A DNA stretch of 64,000 bases, taken from positions 5,952,001 to 6,016,000 of the forward strand of contig NZ_CP139559.1 in the NCBI RefSeq assembly GCF_034263275.1. Reading direction: 5' to 3'. The position numbers and the translations under genes are program-made. The notes beneath the pieces are model-generated. The model was not told where the DNA came from, did no database searches, and worked only from the letters and a program-made list of their open reading frames with translations. Numbering within the stretch: position 1 is the stretch's first letter; each line of letters begins with the position of its first letter. Positions 26,042 to 35,582 of the stretch are shown here, in pieces. Source of the stretch: Mucilaginibacter sp. cycad4. Lineage in GTDB: Bacteria > Bacteroidota > Bacteroidia > Sphingobacteriales > Sphingobacteriaceae.

Positions 26042-29000
26042 TTATCTAAAATTCCTACCCTTATCTAAATATTCATCCGGAGCCGGCCCACGAACTTGCG
26101 TACGTTTATCTACCGGAACGAATGGCGATGCTTTTTCATCTGCACGCGATAACGTAAGAACAGGTTGCTGATCATTTTGAATAGCCGTTAATTTACTCAA
26201 AAGACTGGTGTAATCAAAACAACGGCGAACGATAACGTGAACGACTTCAGTTTTTTGGATTTTGCCTTCCACCATCAGCAGACGGGCGTTTTGTATTTCT
26301 TTACGGTATTTATCAAAAAGCTGGGGGAATACAACCAGGTTGCTGTTCCCTGTCTCATCCTCCAGCGTAATGAAACAAACGCCACCTGCCGTACCGGGCC
26401 GCTGACGTACTAACACCAATCCAGCTACTTTGACTATTTGGCCGTCGATACAGTCACTTAACTGTTTACAGGATAGCACATTGAACAAATTCAGTTTGTC
26501 GCGTATAAAGCCTACAGGATGTCCTTTGATAGATAGACCGGTAGTCGCATAATCCTGTACTACGTGCTCTGAAGTCTTCATTAAGGGTAATTGGACCTGT
26601 GGTTCGAACTCACTTTCGGAGGGCTGACCTTCAAAGGCGCCGATAGGCCGGTCTTTCAGCGCAGCTACTTCCCAAAGCGCCTGCCGTCTGTCCATACCCA
26701 TTGAACGGAAAGCATCAGCATTGGCGAGTAATTCAAGCGTAGCGACCGACACGCCTGCCTCGCATAACTGGTTTGCAGCTGTGTATTTTCCTTGCCGTCC
26801 TGCGATCAGCATCTTTATTTCATCGTCTCTGATGCCTTTGATTTGCCGAAAGCCCAGGCGTAATGCATAATAATCTCCGCATTTATGTTCCAATAGATTA
26901 TCCCATTGAGAAAGATTAATATCTATGGCCAAAATTTTGACGCCGTGTTCCGAGGCGTTTCTGACAATTTGTGCCGGTTGATAAAAACCCATTGGCTGGC
27001 TGTTTAAAAGCGCGGCTGCGAACACATCCGGGTAATAATATTTGAGCCAGCAGGAAACATAGACCAAAAGGGCGAAACTCGCCGCATGGCTCTCGGGGAA
27101 GCCGTAACTCCCAAACCCTTCGAGTTGTTTAAAAATACGTTGCGCAAACTCCTTGGTATACCCGCGTTCCACCATGCCGCCTATCAGCTTGTGTTCAAAT
27201 TTGGTAACCAGCCCGTTGAATTTAAATGTAGCCATACTCCGGCGTAATAAGTCAGCCTCGGCAGGTGTGAAGCCGGCAGCGACAATAGCAATTTCCATCG
27301 CCTGTTCCTGGAACAAAGGGACGCCCAATGTTCGCTCCAATATCGCCTTGATTTCCTCCGACGGGTAATCCACGGCTTCTTCACCTGTTCTGCGGCGCAG
27401 GTACGGATGTACCATATCTCCCTGTATTGGTCCGGGCCTGACAATCGCAACCTCTATTACGAGATCATAAAAGCAGGTGGGTTTCATCCTGGGAAGCATG
27501 GACATTTGTGCCCTGCTCTCGATCTGAAAAACGCCCAGGGTATCGGCCGCTGTGATCATTTCATAAACTTTTGGATCATCCTGCGGAATATTGGCTAATG
27601 TAAGGTTCAACCCGTAATGCTGTTTAGCCAGGTCAAATGCTTTGCGAATGCAGGTCAGCATGCCCAGGCCCAGGACATCCACCTTTAAAAAACCAAGCGC
27701 GTCGATATCATCCTTGTTCCATTCGATGTTGGTGCGGTCCTGCATTCTTGCCTTGAAGATGGGACAAAGGTCACTCAGCTGGCCTTCGGTGATCACAAAA
27801 CCGCCTGTATGCTGCCCCAATTGCCGGGGAAACCCGATCAGTTGAGAGGTCAGTTCCAATACTTTCAGCATCAGCGGTTCCTTCGGGTTCAGCCCCATTT
27901 CCAGTAGTTTGCCTTCTTCAAACCACTCGTCCGTAAATTCCCAGATCGCGTTGGACAGGCGACTAACGGTATCCATCGACAACCCCATGGCCCTGCCCAC
28001 ATCCCGGATCGCACCTTTCTGATGGAGAACGGTCACGGTCGGTAAGATCGCAGCACGGTCACGGCCAAACCGGTTAAAAATATATTGGATCACTTCTTCC
28101 CTTCTTTCATGTTCAAAATCAACATCGATATCCGGCGGCTCGTTCCTGGCTTCGGACATGAACCGGGCAAAAAGCAGATTGAATTTATCGGGGTTGACGG
28201 ATGTAATGCCAAGGCAGAAACATACAGTCGAGTTCGCCGCTGAGCCACGACCCTGGCAAAGTATACCATGTTCACGGGCCCAGCGTACATAGTCTTCCAC
28301 GGTCAGAAAGTAATTCGCATTATCGGTCTTTTTGATAAAGTCCAGTTCGTATCTGATTTGCTTAACTACCTTATCCGGCAGGTTTTCGCCATAATAATTC
28401 TTTGCACCCTCCCAGGCCAAAACCTCCAGTTGTTCATCCGGGGTACGGCCATCCGTGGTCAGTTCCCGCGGGTATTGGTATTTCAACGATTTCAAATCGA
28501 ACCGGCAACCGTCAGCGATCTTAGCGGCATTTTCGATGGCTTCCGGGTAATTCCGGAATAATCGCTCCATTTCTTCCCTGGCTTTCAGGTGCCGTTCGGC
28601 ATTCCTGTGCAATTTATAGCCGGCATTGAAAATGGTACATTTTTCCCTTACACAAGTCAATACATCCTGGAGCTCACGACGGGACGGATGATGATAATGA
28701 ACATCGTTCGTGGCGACTAATGGCACTCCTAATTCAGCCAGGAGAAATAACCGTTTGGCATCATCGCCGGTATAATATTTTGTTGCCGCAATGTAGAGTG
28801 CATCCTTAAAATGCGCTTGAAATTCCCGCAGATCATTTTTGAACACCATTTCAAACTCAAAGCTTTGATTCAGGTTCGCGGGCGGCACAACAATGAAATA
28901 GCTGCCTTCAGCATATTCGTAGACATCTTTTTTATAGATAAAACATTTTTCTTTTTCTGCACGCAGGTTGCCTAAGGTTAATAAAGCAGACAACCGGGCA

Positions 29001-29254
29001 TAGGCATCTTTATCTTTTGGATAGGCCAGTAAGCTCGGCCCGTCAAGCAGGTCAAGGCGACAGGCCGGTATGATCCTGATGTTCCGGTCTTTTGCTACGA
29101 CATAGCCACGAACTACCCCGGCAAACGTATTCCGGTCGGTAATTGCGATCGCGTCATAGCCGAGGTCAGCCGCCTGGTCAACCAGTTCTTCGGGGTGAGA
29201 ACCACCGCGCCGGAAACTGAAATTGCTCGTGACTTGTAATTCGACGTAACTCAT
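26042..29254 (-). CDS. dnaE2: error-prone DNA polymerase III alpha subunit (ImuC/DnaE2)
   Basis: Replicative-type C-family polymerase specialised for damage-induced mutagenesis. 1070 residues, shorter than DnaE1. The N-terminal PHP domain (FSFRRGGSHPEELVDQA, DAIAITDRNTFAG) is followed by the palm with the catalytic carboxylates in PPDIDVDFEHERREEVIQY and DALGFLKVDVLGLGML, then helix-hairpin-helix and OB-fold parts; no tau-binding tail. It overlaps imuB by 4 bp and imuB overlaps imuA by 8 bp, giving the standard imuA-imuB-dnaE2 mutasome operon. Expression should be DNA-damage-inducible; a candidate operator is at 31500-31527. Confidence 0.95.
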   Translation of the reverse strand: MSYVELQVTSNFSFRRGGSHPEELVDQAADLGYDAIAITDRNTFAGVVRGYVVAKDRNIRIIPACRLDLLDGPSLLAYPKDKDAYARLSALLTLGNLRAEKEKCFIYKKDVYEYAEGSYFIVVPPANLNQSFEFEMVFKNDLREFQAHFKDALYIAATKYYTGDDAKRLFLLAELGVPLVATNDVHYHHPSRRELQDVLTCVREKCTIFNAGYKLHRNAERHLKAREEMERLFRNYPEAIENAAKIADGCRFDLKSLKYQYPRELTTDGRTPDEQLEVLAWEGAKNYYGENLPDKVVKQIRYELDFIKKTDNANYFLTVEDYVRWAREHGILCQGRGSAANSTVCFCLGITSVNPDKFNLLFARFMSEARNEPPDIDVDFEHERREEVIQYIFNRFGRDRAAILPTVTVLHQKGAIRDVGRAMGLSMDTVSRLSNAIWEFTDEWFEEGKLLEMGLNPKEPLMLKVLELTSQLIGFPRQLGQHTGGFVITEGQLSDLCPIFKARMQDRTNIEWNKDDIDALGFLKVDVLGLGMLTCIRKAFDLAKQHYGLNLTLANIPQDDPKVYEMITAADTLGVFQIESRAQMSMLPRMKPTCFYDLVIEVAIVRPGPIQGDMVHPYLRRRTGEEAVDYPSEEIKAILERTLGVPLFQEQAMEIAIVAAGFTPAEADLLRRSMATFKFNGLVTKFEHKLIGGMVERGYTKEFAQRIFKQLEGFGSYGFPESHAASFALLVYVSCWLKYYYPDVFAAALLNSQPMGFYQPAQIVRNASEHGVKILAIDINLSQWDNLLEHKCGDYYALRLGFRQIKGIRDDEIKMLIAGRQGKYTAANQLCEAGVSVATLELLANADAFRSMGMDRRQALWEVAALKDRPIGAFEGQPSESEFEPQVQLPLMKTSEHVVQDYATTGLSIKGHPVGFIRDKLNLFNVLSCKQLSDCIDGQIVKVAGLVLVRQRPGTAGGVCFITLEDETGNSNLVVFPQLFDKYRKEIQNARLLMVEGKIQKTEVVHVIVRRCFDYTSLLSKLTAIQNDQQPVLTLSRADEKASPFVPVDKRTQVRGPAPDEYLDKGRNFR

Positions 29255-30753
29255 GCGAAAAAGCCGTGTAAAAACCAGTGATCTTCCTGTATGCCGTTGT
29301 AATGCCCTGATCTAAAGATCCAGTAACGCCGGCCGTCCTGATCTTCGACAACATAATAATCACGGTGTTCACCAGGCTCGATCCACCATTCCCGCTCAAT
29401 CCTTTCGGGGCCGTCTGCCTTTTTAATTTCATGCCTCCGGCCTCTATATAAAAATAATATCGGCGGGTAATCGGGTGTTAATGCCGTTGCTTTAATAGGC
29501 TCGGGCACTGCCAGCAATTGTACGGGCAGAGGTTTATCGGCAGGCCACTCTGTTTCCGGCTTTTTTTTGATGTCGCTTGTTGGTTTTGTACTCCGCTCCG
29601 GCCAGTAATGCTCATCAGGCAAAAAACGCAGGATCCCATCAGAACCGATCTTTCCCGCAACGCGATCAAGGAGCTCTGCAACTTGTTTGCTGTCCGCTCC
29701 CGGTTTGGCGGCCCAAAGATCCTTTTGCTGTGCATCTACAGGTTCTGTTTGCCAGGCATCCAACACAAAGAGTTCGATGCCCATACCTGGTGAGACCGTA
29801 TCCAAAGTGAGGCTGAAAAGTTTGAAAAGATGTTCAATGTGATGGCTGGCGTGATTGGTGCCTATATCAATCGTGCCTTTTTCACCATCAATACGATAAT
29901 AGGTTATCGTCGCCTTTCTCAATCCCAGGCCCTCATTTCGAAGGCGTTTACAGATATTATCCAGCAGGTTGTTAACGGCGATTTCGATAGCTGTACGTGT
30001 ACTGACAGGTTCCAGGCAACTTAACCGTTCACTATATGGAACGGGCTCTTTCATCGGAAGCAGAAATTCTTCTTCCTGACCGAGGGCCTGTAACATTCTT
30101 AAAACCATATTTTTTCCAAACCTGCGCCGCAGTACGGCTCTTGGAATATGAATAAAACTGCTGATTTGATATAAACCAAGGTTCTGTAATTTCAGAAGCA
30201 GATCAGTGGGCAGGCGTAGTGCGGACGGCGGCAATGGCATCAGGGCATTTCGATGCCCGGCTTCCGGCACGATCAGACCGGATGAAGCGCAGCGGGCTAC
30301 GCCCCAGGCGCAGCCGATAGTGTCGGCCATTCCCGGTCGGACGTCGTAACCTAAGCCCTTTAACCGGATTACCATATCTTTTAAAAATTCCCTTTCGCCC
30401 CCTTTGAGATGCGTGCAGCCGGTAACATCCAGTAACAAACCGTCCGGCGGGTCAACTGCCACCAGCGGAGAATAACGCAGGCACCATTCCGCCAGGCCTT
30501 TAAGCAATTTAAGGTTACGTCCGGGTTTACCGTCAAACACCTGCAAATCAGGAGTAAGCACTTTGGCATCAGCTACCACCATACCTTCACTCACTCCTAA
30601 ATTTTCGGCAGCGCTGCTTGCCGCTGTAATGACCATCCGCCCGTGATCAGGCTCCGCAAAAACAAAAGGACGCCCTTTGAGCGATGATTGACGGATAACC
30701 TTCCAATCGGTCAACAAATGTCGGAACCATATGGAAACAAAACGTTTAGGCAT
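29251..30753 (-). CDS. imuB: ImuB, catalytically inactive Y-family polymerase-like mutasome hub
   Basis: 500-residue Y-family polymerase relative that links the mutasome to the beta clamp. The N-terminal fold (VSIWFRHLLTDW, PFVFAEPDHGRMVITAAS) is recognisable, but the palm motif reads VDPPDGLLLDVTGC, without the SxDE catalytic carboxylates, as known for ImuB. The C-terminus contains LPVQLLAVPEPI, a plausible clamp-binding peptide, and ends in the family pattern EREWWIEPGEHRDYYVVEDQDGRRYWIF. It is translated from within the end of imuA and runs into dnaE2, so the three are made together. Confidence 0.93.
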   Translation of the reverse strand: MPKRFVSIWFRHLLTDWKVIRQSSLKGRPFVFAEPDHGRMVITAASSAAENLGVSEGMVVADAKVLTPDLQVFDGKPGRNLKLLKGLAEWCLRYSPLVAVDPPDGLLLDVTGCTHLKGGEREFLKDMVIRLKGLGYDVRPGMADTIGCAWGVARCASSGLIVPEAGHRNALMPLPPSALRLPTDLLLKLQNLGLYQISSFIHIPRAVLRRRFGKNMVLRMLQALGQEEEFLLPMKEPVPYSERLSCLEPVSTRTAIEIAVNNLLDNICKRLRNEGLGLRKATITYYRIDGEKGTIDIGTNHASHHIEHLFKLFSLTLDTVSPGMGIELFVLDAWQTEPVDAQQKDLWAAKPGADSKQVAELLDRVAGKIGSDGILRFLPDEHYWPERSTKPTSDIKKKPETEWPADKPLPVQLLAVPEPIKATALTPDYPPILFLYRGRRHEIKKADGPERIEREWWIEPGEHRDYYVVEDQDGRRYWIFRSGHYNGIQEDHWFLHGFFA

Positions 30754-31480
30754 ATTGACGCACCGTTTCTACACTTGCCTGTGGTATTATCGCCGTAAAC
30801 CTTCGTTCTGACCACTCTATTGTCCAGCTTCCCGGATTGCCGTTCCTTACTTTCAGCAGGTCGACCTGCCAGCGCGGAAAGCCAACGCCCGGCATGCCGG
30901 AACGTAATTGACTTGGCACTTGTGTTATCCGCCATCGGGCGACACTTGCGGTCGCACCAAACTTCTTTGCTCCTTTTTGAATAACAAAACCGGTTACATG
31001 GCTTTGTTCTACGGCCAGTTGAAGCCTTCGGGATTCCATAAAGCTCATTTGATTCACTTCGCAGATCACCGCCGCGACTCCTTCGCATTTCAGCGCTTCC
31101 TCGGTTACCCAAAGCACATCTTTCATTTGCGGCACATCGACAAAAACCACCCGGTCCGGTTCAACACCAAATAATTTGAGTGAGGGCGGATAGATACGCC
31201 GCGACCAGCTGATCCATAAACAGGCACCACCCTGGTCAAGCAGCGTTTTTACTAATCCTGCAACAAAGCCACCGCAAGCCGCCGTATCTTCAGGACACAG
31301 GCTGGCAAATTCGTGGATAGCGCCTGTAGGGAATACCCCATGTGGAAAAGCGTTTTCGACCGGGCCAAGTCCGATACTGCCGGTGCTGCCTGGCTGCGGC
31401 GGTCTGAATCCTTCCCATTGCAGGATATCCTGCCGGAGCTGATTGATGATATCTTCTTTTGCGGCTGTCATGACGATCAA
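30746..31480 (-). CDS. imuA: ImuA, RecA-like mutasome protein
   Basis: 244-residue RecA/SulA-like protein, the first gene of the imuA-imuB-dnaE2 operon. Recognised by GPVENAFPHGVFPTGAIHEFAS near residue 40 (the family region where RecA has its P-loop), the strand GGACLWISWSRRIYPPSLKLFGV and the later RLQLAVEQSHVTGFVI. The true start may be the ATG 9 bp inside (MTAAKED). Its promoter region, shared with a divergent small gene, holds a 7+5+7 inverted repeat 19 bp upstream of the start, the best candidate for damage control. Confidence 0.88.
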   Translation of the reverse strand: MIVMTAAKEDIINQLRQDILQWEGFRPPQPGSTGSIGLGPVENAFPHGVFPTGAIHEFASLCPEDTAACGGFVAGLVKTLLDQGGACLWISWSRRIYPPSLKLFGVEPDRVVFVDVPQMKDVLWVTEEALKCEGVAAVICEVNQMSFMESRRLQLAVEQSHVTGFVIQKGAKKFGATASVARWRITQVPSQLRSGMPGVGFPRWQVDLLKVRNGNPGSWTIEWSERRFTAIIPQASVETVRQYA

Positions 31481-31499
31481 TTTGGGGACTACAAAACTA

Positions 31500-31527
31500 T
31501 GCTAAAAATATTAGCATTCTATTATAC
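31500..31527. promoter_or_regulatory. damage-block operator, copy 2
   Basis: ATGCTAA-aaata-TTAGCAT (31499-31517) is a perfect inverted repeat, followed by TCTATTATAC. It lies 19 bp before imuA and 42 bp before the divergent small gene at 31559, and shares 23 of 28 bases with 24030-24057. Probably the site of the regulator of the imuABC operon. Confidence 0.6.
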
Positions 31528-31558
31528 TTTTTTACATTTTTTTATTCACTTTTGTTTT

Positions 31559-31819
31559 ATGAGAAGTAAGTTATTTGAAGAACAGCCGGAAATGGCTAAA
31601 ACCAATACAGAGCGATGGATCAGAGTATTGCCGGACAAAGGCGACGGTTATCAATTGTATGACGCGCTTGCGGAATTGTTCATCGGCCGGATCTTATTCG
31701 ATCAAAATGATAACTGGATTTATGATGGTAATGAATTAAGTGTAGATGAACAGGAAGAGCTGGCCGGCTTTATTACCGGACATCAACGGGAAATGGAACA
31801 ATTGCTTAAAAATTTATAA
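31559..31819 (+). CDS. small hypothetical protein divergent from imuA
   Basis: 86 residues, acidic, helical toward the end (SVDEQEELAGFITGHQREMEQLLKNL) with a central RWIRVLPDKGDGYQLYDALAELFIGRI. No family recognised. ATG 31559 is preferred because the open frame upstream runs across imuA. It shares the putative damage operator with imuA, so it may be a damage-inducible accessory protein (inference). A hairpin with a T-run lies ~95 bp downstream. Confidence 0.55.
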   Translation: MRSKLFEEQPEMAKTNTERWIRVLPDKGDGYQLYDALAELFIGRILFDQNDNWIYDGNELSVDEQEELAGFITGHQREMEQLLKNL

Positions 31820-31914
31820 AAAAGATTAACTGGATCCCTTTTTTTAAATACCCTTCTAGCGGTCCCATTGCCGCTATCGGCAGACCAAAGTTCCGTTTAT
31901 CACTTTTCGGAATA

Positions 31915-31937
31915 CTCCGAGTTTGCCCGACTCAGAG
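31915..31937 (+). terminator. hairpin terminator
   Basis: CTCCGAGT (31915-31922) and ACTCAGAG (31930-31937), one mismatch, 7-nt loop, followed after 5 nt by eight T. It ends the small gene divergent from imuA. Confidence 0.5.
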
Positions 31938-32072
31938 CGTGATTTTTTTTATTACAATAAATATTTTTATTATTTTAATTTAACTATTTGAATATCAGTA
32001 GGTGATGTAGTATATTTATGCACGGCACCTGAACGCCGGAAGTTCAATCATTAACTATCTAATTACCTTATC

Positions 32073-32765
32073 ATGAAGAAGACACTATTCCTGTGTTGCA
32101 TCAGCATTTTTTTGTACGCCTGCCAATCAGGAGAAGGCTTTGTCCCCGGTAGCGCTGTTACCGACAAAGGCGAACTGCTATTAAAAAATTTCCCTTACCT
32201 AGCTAATGCTTCGTCATTTAAGAAAAACGGTTTGCCCATGAACAGTTGTACTGGCCCTACGACACGCGAGGAATTGGATAACTATAAGACCGTTATTAAA
32301 ATATACAATGGCAAAGATCAAGCAGGCGTAAGTGTTCCAGGTTTCGGCGGTTTAAAACTGGAGAAAGAAGAGATCAGCTATAATGTTTATTATGTCGAGC
32401 CAAAGATCGTCGTGTGTAATAATATAGAAAAAGTTTACGGGGTGGGGTATTCTTATCACCTGCTCATCAAAAAACTGAAAAAAGGGCTAAGTATCGATAA
32501 ACTTCCCTATATCGCCGCGAACGTACAATTAGAAAGCGGTAAGACCCAGGTCTATTACAGCCTGCAGTCCTATGGCATAACCGGCATTCCTATCGTAAAA
32601 TTCTTTAAACCGGTCGTAAATAAACCCTATGATGTAGAAGGATTTAACATCATGCAAAGCAGTATTGATGGAGTTCATGGTTTTTTAGGCGATTCTACTT
32701 TATCTAAACAACTTACATTTCGTCCGCAGGAACTATCCTTCATTAAGCCAGAGGATCTTCGTTAA
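32073..32765 (+). CDS. putative lipoprotein, unknown function
   Basis: 230 residues with a signal II peptide: MKKTLFLCCISIFLYAC with a lipobox-like LYAC, so Cys17 would be lipidated. The rest is strand-rich with no domain I recognise; a pair of Cys (MNSC near 63 and IVVCNN near 117) could form a disulfide. It ends 24 bp before the large oxidase-like gene, so it is likely the first gene of that operon. Confidence 0.65.
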   Translation: MKKTLFLCCISIFLYACQSGEGFVPGSAVTDKGELLLKNFPYLANASSFKKNGLPMNSCTGPTTREELDNYKTVIKIYNGKDQAGVSVPGFGGLKLEKEEISYNVYYVEPKIVVCNNIEKVYGVGYSYHLLIKKLKKGLSIDKLPYIAANVQLESGKTQVYYSLQSYGITGIPIVKFFKPVVNKPYDVEGFNIMQSSIDGVHGFLGDSTLSKQLTFRPQELSFIKPEDLR

Positions 32766-32789
32766 TAAATACCTCGAGGTTAGTATAAC

Positions 32790-35582
32790 ATGAAAAGAAG
32801 AAAGTTCATAGAATATATAGCAGTAGCTGCTGTGTCAGCAACTGCTACACCAGCTTTTGGCAAGCGAATTGTTCCGGTAGCTTTTGAATTTGACAGCGAT
32901 GATTCCATTTTAAAGTTGTTTAAGCCGTCTCGTGCCCCGCAGATCATTGAGAAACAGTTTTGGGACCTTTTCGGATGGCTAAAGACGAAAGGCTGGCATA
33001 CGTACCTGACTTCAGTAACGAATCTTCACTTTGATGTGTCAGCGGATGCTTTGGCGACAGTGTTTGCCAAGCCATTGAATAATATGAACAATTTTTCAGG
33101 TTTAGATGATTTTGCAGGAATGCGCCTTATAGAACCCGGCAGGCCTTCCATGAGCCTATTATATCACGTTCTTGCCAGTCCGCGTGTCAAACCCGTTTTG
33201 GATGGCAGCCCAATGCCGGCATCATGCTTTCCAAGCCTTGAGCAGTTAGATATCTTGGAAAACTATATCTATGCACAACACGTATTCCAATATCCGCTGG
33301 ACCGCTTACCTGACGACTTTGTTCTGGCCATGTTCAGTTACGAATACCGTCCGGCATTTAAGACCCCAGATGACAGCCCTTATGCCGACCATGTATTTTC
33401 ACGCACGGGTATCGCCCGTATTGGAGACCAACAGCTAAGTTATGATGCCTCGAAGCGATGCTTTACCAACAAACCGCAGGACCCAGAGGCTAATAAATGT
33501 ATCGCGGTAACGCCCGCAAGATATGGATTGTTCTTGGCCAAAAAGTTGCGGTATCAGGATGTGAACCTCTACAGCGCGGAACGCCGGGATTACCATGGCA
33601 TATTCCCTTTTGCAACCCAGCGAAGTTTTCTTCAGCCGATCAGGAAAATATTCGACGGCGACGAGATGATCGGCGGTGCCAATCTTGTTTTCCATGAAAG
33701 CCATATCAATGAGCAATTGGAAAAACTGGACCGAAATGGCGGTGTTGTTATCCCGGCGCAATTCAAGCGGGGACAAGCTCCGTTTGTCAAAACGAACAGG
33801 TCTCATGTAACCCAGGGACAACCTCCACAAGGCGATGGTGAATTGATCAGCCTTCGCACAGCAGGCTCATCTGTACTGGTCAGTCCAGTGCCAGCTCCCT
33901 TGGTCAAAAAAGCCACACAGAATGGGAAGATCGTATACTTTCAGGTTGATAAGATCAAAGGTGGGGACGGGTTCAAATCGGACCGAAGATATACGTCGTT
34001 GAAGTTGCTGAACAAAAGGGTTAGTGATATCGCCGATTTTGTGCTAACTGAGGGTATTTATCCAAAATACAAAGCAACGCGCTTCAGCGCCCCCCGCAAT
34101 GCGCCTATGTTTGTTAACATCCGTAATAGAATGATCAATTCCAATAGCACAACGGAAAATCTGGGCGCGGAAACTAAGGATTTTGAGGCATTGATCAAAG
34201 AAGGGGGTTATAATACCGCATTATTTGAGGACAATATCTGCGAGGGTTGCGTAACTGCTGTCATCACTGGACAAAAACTGAAAGTACTGCCTGCATTTTC
34301 GCTTTCAACGGCCCCTGATTTCTTTCCGCTATCCGATAGCTATGACCTTACCGATTATGATGAAAGAGGAAACAGTAGTTTTCTTGAAGGTGGTGTCGAG
34401 AACCTTAGCTATTGTCGTCTTGGACCTAACCCAGCTATCCAGGACCCGGTAGAAGACTCCGTTGCTTTCCCTTTCAGGAAAACGACGAACACACCTGAGT
34501 ACGAACAAAATAATATCGCTAAAGGCGAAGGTACTAATCTGGAGTACGAGGTGTCGGACACCATGCTGGCAATCGTATCTAGCGTCGGAACTCCAACCAA
34601 CACCTCCTATAAAGCAAAAGAGATCTACAAACAGCCAAAAATGCGGGATTACCACGTAAACAGCTTTTTGTCTGATACCTCCGCATTTGTCTTCGCACCC
34701 GGTTGGGAGGCCACTTATTCCTCTGGTGATGATCCGAAACGAGTTTTTCTCGCTACTTTCGGCTTGGGCTCACCATTCCCGGAGGACATGAAGTTATGCG
34801 CTGCAGCCAATGGCATGTGGCCGGTAGCTTCGCCAGATGCCGCACGCACCTTTCAGGGGTCTCTGGAACCGCTGCCAACACCGAAAAAATTAAAACATAT
34901 ACTAGACCAGACGGTCCCCCCAACAGCCATACCTCTAATGGATTTGGAGATCGGTATCCACCCGGAACACCCGGGAGTGGCAGAAGCGGAAGTCATGGGA
35001 CCCTCCTTCGGATGGGACGGCGAACAAGGACCGTTCCTAATTCGTGCCGGCGATGAGTTCAAAGTACATTTTACCGATATTGGTCGAGCCGATTACGTAG
35101 AGAACCTGATCGGGAAGAGTGCCCCTGGGTTTAATATGTCCCGGTTAAGGGAACTGACCTGCACCCAACTTGTAGAGAGGATAGAATGCCTTCGGAAATG
35201 TAAGGAGTTGATCGAAGGTGAAGAGTTCCGCTATTCAAAATATTGGCTGGTCAGTGCTGAAGAGGTCGCTGACTGGAGAACAGGAGCGCAGGCGATCGGA
35301 ATTCCGAAAACCCTTGTAGGCCAGGATAAAGCCTGGGCCACAATCTCTAGGCTCCCCAAGAACGGCTCGGGCTTTTTATATGTATTTGTCGATCCGTATT
35401 ATGAATTTAAGCGGACGCCGGACCAATATCAATGGACACATCCCGATAGTAAACGACGGCTACTGAACCTGAAAAATATCTACGTTTGCCAGGTGACCAA
35501 AGAGGATCTCGTCTGGTGTGTCATACCGCCAACGGGCAAGTCCAGTCCGGCAGAAGTTCAGTGGAACAATGGTAAAGGATAA
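32790..35582 (+). CDS. possible LodA/GoxA-like oxidase, Tat-exported
   Basis: 930 residues. It opens with KRRKFIEYIAVAAVSATATPAFG, a twin-arginine-type signal. A TGIARIGDQQ element near residue 205 recalls the LodA N-terminal IGIARVGNS. A C-terminal block with APGWEA (636-641) and KLCAAANGMWPVASPDAAR (668-686) resembles the LodA/GoxA cysteine-tryptophylquinone domain, with Trp677 as the likely cofactor Trp. The Cys expected just before PG-[IW]-E appears to be Thr630, so the usual cofactor partner may be missing or elsewhere. LodA-type enzymes oxidise amino acids and release H2O2 and ammonia. The next gene resembles LodB, the flavoprotein that matures LodA. Family assignment is tentative. Confidence 0.5.
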   Translation: MKRRKFIEYIAVAAVSATATPAFGKRIVPVAFEFDSDDSILKLFKPSRAPQIIEKQFWDLFGWLKTKGWHTYLTSVTNLHFDVSADALATVFAKPLNNMNNFSGLDDFAGMRLIEPGRPSMSLLYHVLASPRVKPVLDGSPMPASCFPSLEQLDILENYIYAQHVFQYPLDRLPDDFVLAMFSYEYRPAFKTPDDSPYADHVFSRTGIARIGDQQLSYDASKRCFTNKPQDPEANKCIAVTPARYGLFLAKKLRYQDVNLYSAERRDYHGIFPFATQRSFLQPIRKIFDGDEMIGGANLVFHESHINEQLEKLDRNGGVVIPAQFKRGQAPFVKTNRSHVTQGQPPQGDGELISLRTAGSSVLVSPVPAPLVKKATQNGKIVYFQVDKIKGGDGFKSDRRYTSLKLLNKRVSDIADFVLTEGIYPKYKATRFSAPRNAPMFVNIRNRMINSNSTTENLGAETKDFEALIKEGGYNTALFEDNICEGCVTAVITGQKLKVLPAFSLSTAPDFFPLSDSYDLTDYDERGNSSFLEGGVENLSYCRLGPNPAIQDPVEDSVAFPFRKTTNTPEYEQNNIAKGEGTNLEYEVSDTMLAIVSSVGTPTNTSYKAKEIYKQPKMRDYHVNSFLSDTSAFVFAPGWEATYSSGDDPKRVFLATFGLGSPFPEDMKLCAAANGMWPVASPDAARTFQGSLEPLPTPKKLKHILDQTVPPTAIPLMDLEIGIHPEHPGVAEAEVMGPSFGWDGEQGPFLIRAGDEFKVHFTDIGRADYVENLIGKSAPGFNMSRLRELTCTQLVERIECLRKCKELIEGEEFRYSKYWLVSAEEVADWRTGAQAIGIPKTLVGQDKAWATISRLPKNGSGFLYVFVDPYYEFKRTPDQYQWTHPDSKRRLLNLKNIYVCQVTKEDLVWCVIPPTGKSSPAEVQWNNGKG

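Noticed and set aside
31440..31560. Classical SOS (LexA) box before imuA
   Set aside because: Neither CTGT-n8-ACAG nor GAAC-n4-GTTC is present; the TTAGCA inverted element is the only clear candidate.
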